Part shown: piece after piece, positions 20,904 to 28,702 of the stretch
How positions within the stretch are numbered: the first letter of the stretch is position 1
Layout: each line of letters begins with the position of its first letter
Assembly (NCBI GenBank): GCA_009602735.1
Contig: WELA01002449.1
Coordinates: 1 to 32,430 of the forward strand
Length of the DNA stretch: 32,430 bases
Reading direction: 5' to 3'
DNA from: Mesotaenium endlicherianum
Taxonomy: Eukaryota; Streptophyta; Zygnematophyceae; Zygnematales; Mesotaeniaceae
Translations under genes and position numbers: made by a program
The notes under the pieces: model-generated
Databases searched by the model: none
Told to the model about the DNA's origin: nothing
Seen by the model: only the letters and a program-made list of their open reading frames with translations

Positions 20904-22580
20904 ATGGCGCCCACCACACAAAAGGAGGACAGAAAGCGCAAGGCAGAAGAAGCCAGGAGGACAATGGAGCAATACCAGAAGGAGCTGGCGGCGACGTCCC
21001 TCACCAGGAGAGAACAAGAAAGGGTCCGCAAACAACAAGAGGCGGCAGAAGAGGCACAGAGGAAGAAGGATCAGGAAGCGGAAAACCTCAGGAAGGCTGA
21101 GGAGGAGAGACAGAAGAAACAGCAAGAAGAAGCGGCAGCGGCAGAAGAGGAGAAAAGAAAAAAGATTGAAGCGGACAGACAGAAGAGCTTGGCCACTTAC
21201 AGGTATACTGTGGTGGGTGGCCAAAACTTCGATAACCTGAAGGAAGCATTGCTGGCAGCCCAGGAGATCAACAGGCTGGAACAGACAACACTGCTACAGA
21301 AGGAAGGAGCTACAGCACTGGACAGGTACATCGAGACACACACCGGCGTGGTCCTTTACGAAGATTATGCTAAGATGGTGGGCTATACAGCAGAGCAGGC
21401 CCGGTATCTCGCAGATGATTCAGAGGACAAGCCGGTCCCCATACCGGGAATAGTGGGAGATCAGAGACTCATCCGGATGGTGAGCATGCGGCCCGATAGC
21501 TTTAAGGATACGGTATTCTACCTCACACTCCTGCCAGCTTACAATGAAGTTGAGAGAAGGAGCTGGGAGTACTTGGCCAGGGAAGCAGGACAGCAGATGT
21601 TCTCTCCCCACTGGTTCCCGTGTAAACTGAGGAAGGCTGAGCACGGACCCCAGTACTACCAGCAGCCAACAGACTGGAGGTGGATGACCGTCACAAATAA
21701 GAAGCAGGAGTGTGACCGAGCCCAACCGGATGACTTCCACTATGGCCTAGACGGCTATCTCATCCTACCACCTCACATTGCCCCTTGGGACCCCAGGCTG
21801 AATGGATGCCTGAGCAATATGAATGCAGAGACCAAGGAACATAGGAGGAGGGGAAGAGACTACTTCTCTAAGGGAAAGCATGCCTTTGTCAAATGGGCAA
21901 AGAATGCAGGCCGGATAGATATCAGTAGGCTGAAGGCCAAGCAACCTCCAGCGCGCCCTAAGAAAGGGAGGTCGGTAGACTACTCCATGTCTACTAGGGA
22001 GCAGGACGACTTAGTGGACGAGACCCCTACTCTCTCCGAGGAGGAGGATGAGGAGGATGAGGAAGAAGAACAAGGCAGAGGAGAAGCATCAGCAGCAGGT
22101 ACTCAGGATACCCAGGGACAGGCAGTGGCACTTCCTAAAGAACCACGATCAGGTGTGTGGAATGTGATCCCCGTTATGGCGACAACTGGACCCCGCGCTC
22201 GCTCCCCCAGCCCACCTGCCCAAGCAGGGGAAGAAGCTGATCTGACTGTACTGGGCAGCAGACACAGACAGAAATCCCCAGAGGACAGGGGTGCCAGAAG
22301 AGGGACACGCGGGTGGGCCAGAGGTATGCCAGCCTCCCCCTCCGCTCAGGGGCATGTACCTCTAGCCAATGTATTTCAGCATCCTACTGGAATGCCTGTC
22401 TATGTGGGAATCAACACCCAAATAGTTGAAGAGCAGGCCACCATCCTCCGTTCTCCTCGAGGGCCAACTTTAGAGCAAACAGGGTTCTTTAGAAGGCCAG
22501 CTGACAGACCTAGAGGGCTGTCCAGATCTAGGTCCAGATCTCCGTCCCCTGATCCTGAAGCCCCAGGAACCACCCCTTAA
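20904..22580 (+). CDS. ORF3 of element C, conserved protein of unknown function
   Basis: The protein is 558 residues and I do not recognise the family. The ATG at 20904 is chosen because it follows a conserved CAGG and aligns with the start in E. Residues 4-98 are a Lys/Glu/Arg/Gln coiled coil. Residues 99-345 look globular, with blocks shared with A and E: YRYTVVG (99-105), YEDYAKMVGYT (152-162), [15 protein letters not shown] (213-227), HWFPCKL (236-242), DWRWMT (257-262), LPPHIAPWDPRLNG (288-301), FSKGKHAFVKWA (321-332). A basic RPKKGRSVDYS (351-361) could be a nuclear localisation signal. An acidic tract (379-389), a Pro/Ser region, GHVPLANV...PTGMPVYV (483-501) and an RSRSRSRSP tail follow. 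No signal peptide, membrane segment, zinc finger or enzyme motif is evident, so it is not a typical env. Its place after pol matches extra ORFs of other plant elements. Confidence 0.85.
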   Translation: MAPTTQKEDRKRKAEEARRTMEQYQKELAATSLTRREQERVRKQQEAAEEAQRKKDQEAENLRKAEEERQKKQQEEAAAAEEEKRKKIEADRQKSLATYRYTVVGGQNFDNLKEALLAAQEINRLEQTTLLQKEGATALDRYIETHTGVVLYEDYAKMVGYTAEQARYLADDSEDKPVPIPGIVGDQRLIRMVSMRPDSFKDTVFYLTLLPAYNEVERRSWEYLAREAGQQMFSPHWFPCKLRKAEHGPQYYQQPTDWRWMTVTNKKQECDRAQPDDFHYGLDGYLILPPHIAPWDPRLNGCLSNMNAETKEHRRRGRDYFSKGKHAFVKWAKNAGRIDISRLKAKQPPARPKKGRSVDYSMSTREQDDLVDETPTLSEEEDEEDEEEEQGRGEASAAGTQDTQGQAVALPKEPRSGVWNVIPVMATTGPRARSPSPPAQAGEEADLTVLGSRHRQKSPEDRGARRGTRGWARGMPASPSAQGHVPLANVFQHPTGMPVYVGINTQIVEEQATILRSPRGPTLEQTGFFRRPADRPRGLSRSRSRSPSPDPEAPGTTP

Positions 22581-22657
22581 GGTGACAGGCTGAAAAGATA
22601 GTCAGTAAGGGAGGCTGGTCAGGGTCAGTTTCTTTATTTAAAGCTTTTGCAGTTTAA

Positions 22658-22693
22658 TGTTGTCGAGGCGACAACAAGTTAAGTTGGAGGGAT
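22658..22693 (+). promoter_or_regulatory. Conserved hairpin plus polypurine tract, element C
   Basis: TGTTGTCGAGGCGACAACA (22658-22676), then TTAAGTTGGAGGGAT up to the LTR at 22694. The tract is the expected primer for plus-strand DNA synthesis. The hairpin is identical in A and E. Confidence 0.82.
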
Positions 22694-23413
22694 TGTAATG
22701 AATCAGTATATTAGTGGATATAATATTCATTTAAATATAATAGTTAATTAAGTTCAGCCTGCTGAACTTTAGTTAATAATCAGTCTGCTGGACTTTACAT
22801 AATTATCAGTTTAATGACTCGGCCAAAAGCAGCAGGCTGAAGTCAACTTAAGTCAGCTTGCTGACACATTCTTTGACAGCCAGCTGACTTCCGTACTCGG
22901 TAGCAGCGAACTGCCTTGATATGCATCTAAGTGCGATATGCTAGATGAATAGCCAGATGACATCCCTATGATGGATGGCTATTCGGGATGATGGGAGATG
23001 GCGGTGGATTTGGTTAACCGAGGTCCTACCAACGTGGTTAACTCCCGGGTAGGCGGTGCCATCGCACTGACCGTTGAACAGTAAACTCATTCCATGTACA
23101 TACGCTAGGCATTGCTCTCGAGTTCGGCATTCGAAAACGAGGCCAACTCTCTTGTACAGCTTACTGAGAGAGATCTGAATCCAAGGCGAGAAGCCATTGA
23201 TACGCACTGTCTTCTAACCTTGCTTATGTATGAGTTTACTGATTTGCATTATTGATGCTAGTTTACTCTCATTTGACTGACGAGTTTTATTCCCTGCTAG
23301 TGTATTGTCCTTTGCCGTTTAACTAGTTAACGGAAATACCATAAAAGATTACTTGCTGATATAAAGATCTTTATTAATTGTTAATCGCCTATTTGGTAAG
23401 ACGATTCATTTCA
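22694..23413 (+). repeat. 3' LTR of element C
   Basis: 720 bp, with the same ends as the 5' LTR. It lacks one ~26-base U3 unit and has scattered substitutions. It is followed by the TACTC duplication (23414-23418). Confidence 0.94.
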
Positions 23414-23418
23414 TACTC

Positions 23419-24263
23419 TCTCAGCTCTCAACGACATTCTAGAAATTAAAATGCTCTCAAATTTGGTGACCCGGTATAGATCTTCGACGCGCTCCGTTTG
23501 GCAATAGAATTTTCCAATTTAGAGCGGGTTTGTAGACGCCATGAATTTTTGAATTTGTGGCAGATTCTGGGCCAACTTGTACAATTTTGTTTATCATCAA
23601 GGAGTAGGCTAGCCAATAAGGTCACACCACCCACGACCTTGCCTAGTCTACCTTACATGTGTAGCACTTGACTTGAACCTGTTGTGTAGTGAAACAGATA
23701 GATAAAGTACTTAGTAAAATATAATACTTAATCTATTCAAGACAAGGATCTTTGAACACAAGTGGTAGCTTCTTGAAAAAAAGATTGCTTCTTGAAATTT
23801 AATATATTTCTGGAAGTTGGCAAGTACAAGAGTGATTCTAGAACGTTTTTCCATGTTCTAGCTCTTGTTTGTATACTTGCTACATAAGTAATTACTAGGA
23901 AGGTGCATGTTGATGTGTTGGCATCCAACACACCCCAGAACTTGCCACCTCTTTCTAGAATAATGTACACCTGTCCTTTTGACCTAAAAATTGCACATTT
24001 GACTTTTGCCACATGGAGTTCTTTTAGGTCCTTCCTTTAACGTTGAAAATGCCTTAGAATGTTCAAAGGACACGAACCAAGTCACTAGAGTATCTATTCA
24101 CACTTGACTCCACACAATATTACTCCAAATATATTCAAAAATATTAAGATATATGCATACTAATATATTATAACTCAAATCACTACATGTTGACTAGTCT
24201 GCTCCACATGTGTAAGACCTGACTTCACGCGCCGAGACGTCGCTTTTTTTGTCGGGGGAGTGA
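23419..24263 (+). mobile_element. Element D, 3' untranslated region after C, with solo-LTR insert
   Basis: This continues the D internal sequence interrupted at 14592. It is noncoding. Taking out C and the solo LTR leaves a ~720-base 3' region ending in a purine-rich GTCGGGGGAGTGA (24251-24263) directly before the D LTR, a plausible polypurine tract. Sequences on the two sides of the solo LTR (about 23641-23678 and 24192-24230) resemble each other (CTAGTCT...ACATGTGTA...CTTGACTT / CTAGTCT...ACATGTGTA...CCTGACTT), so D carried a short tandem repeat there. Confidence 0.7.
23685..24187 (-). repeat. Solo LTR of the B/D family with target duplication
   Basis: TGTAGTGAAACAG...AATCACTACA, 503 bp, in the same orientation as the LTR of B. 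It is flanked by an exact 5-bp duplication TGTTG (23680-23684 and 24188-24192). No primer site or polypurine tract adjoins it, so it is a solo LTR left by LTR-LTR recombination. Confidence 0.9.
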
Positions 24264-24764
24264 TGTAGTAATTTGAGTTTTATTATATTAGTTTGCATAT
24301 ATTTAATGCTTTTGAATATACTCAAAGTAGTATTGTATGGATTCAAGTGTGAATAGATACTCTAGTAACTTGGTTCATGTCCTTTGAACCTTCTATGGCA
24401 TTTTCGAAGTTAGAGGAAGGACCTAGAAGAACTCCATGTGGCAAAAGTCAAATGTGCCATTTTTAGGTCAAAAGGATATGTGTAAATTATTCTAGAAAGA
24501 CGTGGCAAGTTTTGGGATGTGTTGGGTGCCAACACATCAACATGCACCTTCCTAGAAATTACTTATACAGCAAGTGCATAAACAAGAGCTAGAACGTAGA
24601 AAGGCATTCCAGAATCACTCTTGTACGTGCCAAATTCCAGAAATATATCAACTTTCCAGAAGTCATTTATCTTTCAAGAAGCTACCACTTTTGTTCAAAG
24701 ATCCTAGTCTTGAATAAATGAAGTATTTTACTTATTAAGGTCTTTATCTATCTGTTTCACTACA
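24264..24764 (+). repeat. 3' LTR of element D
   Basis: The LTR is 501 bp, TGTAGTAATTTGAG...CTGTTTCACTACA, of the B family but in plus orientation. It is preceded by the purine-rich tract of D and followed by sequence without a primer site, hence a 3' LTR. It marks the right edge of the retrotransposon nest. Confidence 0.88.
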
Positions 24765-25017
24765 CCTTCTGCTTCAAGTACATAATCTCTCTCCTAGCTC
24801 CTCTGAAGTCTTTCTTCATGCCCATGAACTGTTGAGCAACCTGAATCTCCCTATCGGCTATTTTCCTCTTCAGGCTTCTGTTTTCTTCTGTATATTTTAG
24901 CATTTTAGACTTGTATCTTTTTACTTTACTCTCTAGCCTCTTTGAAGTATCTACAGGTGCTTTCTTAACACCCGTATTCTTCCTCTTTAAAAATTTGCCA
25001 CTTGTTCCTCTAGGCAT
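24765..25017 (-). pseudogene. Truncated reading frame, basic coiled-coil N-terminus
   Basis: On the minus strand an ATG at 25017 opens a frame of about 84 residues starting MPRGTSGKFLKRK. It is rich in Lys/Arg/Glu with a heptad-like stretch (SKRLESKVKRYKSKMLKYTEENRSLKRKI) suggesting a coiled coil. It is cut exactly where the D LTR begins and ends at a TAG supplied by the LTR. I do not recognise the family. It may be the start of a host or other mobile gene destroyed by D, or a chance frame; the A/T-rich surroundings do not help. Confidence 0.4.
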
Positions 25018-25207
25018 GTTTGTGTTAGTCTTGGTAATGTCACTCTATTGGGTTGATCATGATTCTTTTTTGGTTCTTTGGATGGGTGCAGGTTCATCCT
25101 GGGACACAGACCTTACAAGATCCATAATGAATAAGAACTTCTGTATGAATGTGTACAGAGTTATAGGCGGATTGGTAGGTAGGTAGGTGGTAAAATGTTG
25201 ATTCAGC

Positions 25208-25266
25208 AGATTTTTGGCATTTTTTGTTTTTTGTTTTTTTGTTTTTGTTTTTTTTTGCATTTTTTG
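25208..25266. repeat. T-rich low-complexity tract
   Basis: Runs of T broken by G, of the type TTTTTTGTTTTTGTTTTT. Confidence 0.85.
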
Positions 25267-25639
25267 AGCATGTAGAGTTCACTTGTGCCTACACACCAAA
25301 AATGTGGCATTGATTGAAATTCACATGTAGCAGAACTTATGAGGGTGAGAAAAATAAAATGGTAGTGTTTTTACGTGTATTTTTCATTAAACTTTAGAAT
25401 ACTCTTAAAGTCTGAAAACACCTTCAAATTTCAAACTTGAAACTGTTATGCAATTCTCTTACATAGAAGAACAGTCATGCAAAGTTATAGCATCAAACAA
25501 TGCGAGGTTATTAACATATGCCACTGAACACATGCATTAAAAAGAGTCACCTTTCAAGAAGTAGACTTATCGCCTACTTTTGCATATATAGCTCATGGGC
25601 CCTATCTTGGGCTGTGGTGCTTAGAATGGGCTGTAAGTT

Positions 25640-26390
25640 GACCAGTAGTACTATGGGGGGGTGCAAAATCTAGTAGGATCATTTTCAGATCCGTACTCCA
25701 AGTATTTTTGCATTGTACGAATTGGGTATGCTTCACATGTGCGAGAAATTCCACATGTCACATTTTGGAGGCTCACACAGCCTGGTGTAGGTTGATGCAA
25801 AATGATTGTTTTTTAAATTTCATGGCTACCTAGTTGGGTCCGTAATGCCTCTTCAAAATTTGGGGGGAATCAAGAAAGTGGAGTACAAGTTATGGCCATC
25901 CGTATGAAGTGATAAAAAATGCAACATGTAACATTTTTCCAATTATTGCTTACTTGTGCAAATTTTTGATTTGTGTGCATATCTTGGGTCTCAATGAATA
26001 AAATGACCCAAAACTTCACCAATAGCTCTATGAGGGCATGAAAAATTCAGTGAAACAATTTGCAAATCCGTACTACAAATATACTGCATTTAACGGACTG
26101 CCACTCTTCACATGTGTAAAAAGCGCCACATGGCACACTTTGGAGGCCCATCACTTGAAGGGATTATATGAATTTTTAGTTGTTTCTAACTTTTGGCTAC
26201 CTATGAGGGTTCTTGGTAGCCTCTTAAAAAATGGAGTCAATTAGGAAATTTGTGGATAACTGATGGTCATTTGTATAAAGCAGCAAGAATGAGACAAAGT
26301 GAGAGTTTCCACTATTGTCGACAAATTCTTCACTTTCACTAAAAGTGCAATGACTTATGGAGATTATTTCAGCTGTGTCTGAAACTTTAG
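25640..26390. repeat. Degenerate tandem duplication, period about 376 bp
   Basis: Landmarks recur in the same order about 375-377 bases apart: CATATCTTGGG-like and CTATGGGGG/CTATGAGGG, then CAGATCCGTACTCC (25686) / CAAATCCGTACTAC (26063), then CTTCACATGTG (25731 / 26106), CCACATG, TTTGGAGGC, GGCTACCTA, CCTCTT. Identity is roughly 60-70 percent by eye, with indels. Confidence 0.55.
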
Positions 26391-26793
26391 GGAGGTCTAC
26401 ATATATGGGTTGTCTATTAGATTCTCAACTTTCAGACCATTCCGACAAAATCGTCGCAAATAGCGCTAAAAAGCACCAAAGTGTCCAAAAAATGGGCATT
26501 TGGGATGCGTGTGTTGTCGGGTCAAGTGACTGTCATGTCAATCTTGCGTCAAAGATACATATAAAAAATCTAGAGTGCTACCAATTTGAACGTACCCAAT
26601 TAATCGTGAATTTTTTCTCAACGCTCTCAATGTTGTAAGGACTAAATTGGTTTTACCAAAATCAAATCTTGTCAGTGAACTCCAGAAAAATTGAATTCGA
26701 AAGTGTTGTGTCTTCAATCTCCCTCGCTTAGAGCTGTCTAAAGTATTGTATGCGTATATTTTCTAAATTTATCATCCGAAACTTCATGATAAG

Positions 26794-27152
26794 CCTAGTT
26801 ATGGGATACTCGCGTATTGGTCCGTGAGCGATGTATTACTCCACGTATTTCGACGTATTTTCAAAATACATTTAATACGCGTCCCCATGAGGTAAAACTG
26901 AATCTTTGGCGATTTGAAGATGTAACAATGGATTTTTAATTTTCACCACCTTCACGTCATAGCAAATTGTGTCCTCTACCATTTGCGACCCAGCGCGCTC
27001 GAAATTTGTAAGCAAACTGAAAGTTATAAGCCTTGCCAATTTTTCCGAGAATCTTGGAAAAACGTATTACACACGTATTTCCATTTTTTACACGTGTTTT
27101 CGAAACATGTATTCGTTTTACGTATTCTCTAAAAACGTATTCCATAACAAGG
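26794..27152. mobile_element. MITE, 359 bp, with 8-bp target duplication
   Basis: The ends are CCTAGTTATGGGATAC (26794-26809) and, read on the other strand from 27152, CCTTGTTATGGAATAC, matching at 14 of 16 positions. Exact 8-bp direct repeats ATGATAAG flank it (26786-26793 and 27153-27160). ACGTATT/AATACGT-type motifs recur many times in the subterminal parts on both strands. There is no transposase. An 8-bp duplication fits the hAT superfamily best (P and Merlin are alternatives), so this is a non-autonomous DNA transposon. Confidence 0.8.
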
Positions 27153-27171
27153 ATGATAAGTGTTTTTTGAG

Positions 27172-27489
27172 ATGGTGGAAAAAGACACAATCGTAGTCGA
27201 TGTCACTGTTGCTATTATCATTCTTTTGGTAGCAATTTATCTTATATGGTACTTCATGCAATGCAACACCAAAGGTCCAATCATAGACGTGATTTATAGC
27301 ATGTTTAACAGTGAGACAATCGCAAAAAACTTCTCGGCGTGGCTTGACTTGGCAATTGCTGAGATAGCTGCTTCGTCAGCTCTGCCTGACTTGGCAACTG
27401 CTGGCGTGGATAGTTTACAGGCCTGTTGGATCAACTTTGCAGCTAATCTGGCTGTTACAACCCCACCGATTGCTGAATGTCAGGTTTGA
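27172..27489 (+). CDS. Possible small membrane protein ORF (105 residues)
   Basis: The ATG at 27172 opens 105 codons. Residues ~9-30 (VDVTVAIIILLVAIYLIWYF) would form one membrane-spanning helix, followed by an Ala/Leu-rich segment with three Cys in the whole chain. It begins 12 bases after the MITE target duplication. I do not recognise it and see no promoter or splice evidence; it could be chance or an exon fragment. Confidence 0.25.
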   Translation: MVEKDTIVVDVTVAIIILLVAIYLIWYFMQCNTKGPIIDVIYSMFNSETIAKNFSAWLDLAIAEIAASSALPDLATAGVDSLQACWINFAANLAVTTPPIAECQV

Positions 27490-27639
27490 CTTGTCGCAGT
27501 CACTCTTACGTGTGACTTAACTTGAACTTTCAACACTAACTTGCATACATCAACAATTTGGTCAGTGAGTCAACGTTGACCTTCCGTACTTGAGGCAACC
27601 GATGACTGCGCCACACGTGCTGCGCGTCCAACTGATAAC
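27490..27639. other. Noncoding, left copy of a flanking direct repeat
   Basis: From 27558 to 27650 the sequence resembles 28009-28103 (GTCAGTGAGTCAAC / GTCGGTGGGTCAAC, CCGTAC, GCGCGACAC-like end). Confidence 0.45.
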
Positions 27640-27986
27640 AGTCGCGACACGATGTCGTGCTCAAGGTACGGCACGATTCGTGTGGCGAACTTGCATTTGC
27701 CGGGGTGACATTTGAGTCCGACGGCCTGGAAGCTTTGGAACAGGACGTCAAGATGAAGGAGATGGTCAGGAAGGTTATTGCTTAAGACGAGGACGTCATC
27801 AATGTAACAGCGAGCAAAGTCTAGGTTTGCTAGGTTGCGATCCATGACCTGCTGGAATTGTGCGGGATTTGGCCAAAGGGCATGACCTTCCATTGATGGA
27901 GTCGGTCCGCACCCGAGGAAAGCCGTCTTATGCTTATCTTGCACGCGGATCTTAATCTGGTTAAATCCTTGATGTAGGTCTAGCGC
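27640..27986 (-). pseudogene. Old Ty3/gypsy reverse transcriptase fragment
   Basis: The minus strand reads ALDLHQGFNQIKIRVQDKHKTAF, then a degenerate PFGL-equivalent (HALWPNPAQFQQVMDRNL), ARCYIDDVLVLS with the catalytic Asp pair, and GLKCHPGKCKF and YLEHDI. This is the palm of a gypsy RT with the rest of pol missing. It is a different lineage from A-F (YIDD and GLKCHPGKC, not FLDD or FIDD). It is an isolated relic. Confidence 0.8.
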
Positions 27987-28702
27987 TTACTTTACATGTA
28001 AGCAGGGTTTGTCGGTGGGTCAACAGTTGATTGTCCGTACCCGATTGAGTCGTGACTTCTGTCACGCGTGCCAAACCACCCAATGAGCTGTCAGGCGCGA
28101 CACACAAATGAAGGCGAGTGACCACAAGTGGATGCTTATACCAGTTTCGATCTCCTTTTGACACCCGTCTAGTGCTGCTGAACCGCGCTCGGATCAACTC
28201 GAAGGTCTCTAGTCCCTATTGGTCTGTAGGCATCTCTATATGCGACATGCTGTGCGACTACAGATGCTACGACGCTCAACAGCGTTGGACAGCATGCTCT
28301 AGGTGGCTCTAGGAGAAAATGCGCGACCATTGTTCGACGTGATTCAACAGGAGTGTGGAGTGGTTTGCCAAAAAAAAAATCGGGTTAACTGCGGGAAACA
28401 GGTAAAGTCACAGGTCGTAACTCGACGCACCTCGGCGTCACTAGTCGTTACGGTTCTCACTCCCCCCTCGAGCACATATGGCCTCCTCACGGCCATCGAA
28501 TCTGGACATGAGCGACGTGCATCGACTGTCGTCGAACATTGAGTTGGTCATCTATCCTTGCTGAAGGCAATTCGTCTGCATGGGCTGAATTAGAAACAGT
28601 CGAACATTATTTACACTTCATTGCGACTCTCTTCAACAAGAAGAGTCCGTGCAACCATAATAATATAAAATTATTGCAGCTGGGATTGGGATAGTTGTGA
28701 AA
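27987..28702. other. Region upstream of the DUF4079-like gene
   Basis: There is no recognisable gene. 28009-28103 is the right copy of the direct repeat around the RT relic. TATAAAA at 28664-28670, 33 bases before the ATG at 28703, could be the TATA box, implying a very short leader, but it may be coincidental. Confidence 0.4.

Larger units (their letters stand above)
14593..23413 (+). mobile_element. Element C: complete chromovirus with an extra ORF3
   Basis: The element is 8821 bp with two LTRs (746 and 720 bp), a primer site, open gag, open pol, ORF3, a polypurine tract and a perfect 5-bp target duplication TACTC (14588-14592 and 23414-23418). No stop or frameshift interrupts gag, pol or ORF3 apart from the gag/pol frame change. 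By eye the LTRs differ at only a few percent of aligned positions, plus one tandem-unit indel. It is therefore the youngest and only coding-complete element here and may have been active recently. Chromodomain, RT order and integrase place it in Ty3/gypsy chromoviruses (Metaviridae). Confidence 0.95.
25018..26785. other. Noncoding A/T-rich host region
   Basis: I see no convincing gene. It contains a T-rich low-complexity tract (about 25208-25266) and a decayed tandem duplication (25640-26390). The short ORFs in it have no recognisable motif. Confidence 0.6.

Noticed and set aside
20781-21224. Long minus-strand hydrophobic ORF opposite the ORF3 coiled coil
   Set aside because: It is the complement of Lys/Glu-rich codons, which always reads as Leu/Phe/Ser-rich; no independent support.
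20904-22580. ORF3 as a retroviral-type envelope
   Set aside because: No signal peptide, membrane anchor, cleavage site or Cys pattern is visible; the protein is highly charged.
23414-24263. Whole stretch 23414-24263 as one unknown element
   Set aside because: The TSDs of C and of the solo LTR resolve it into D 3' region plus an inserted solo LTR.
28303-28542. 79-codon plus-strand ORF upstream of the plastid gene
   Set aside because: No motif, starts in an A-run region, no transcription signal; probably chance.
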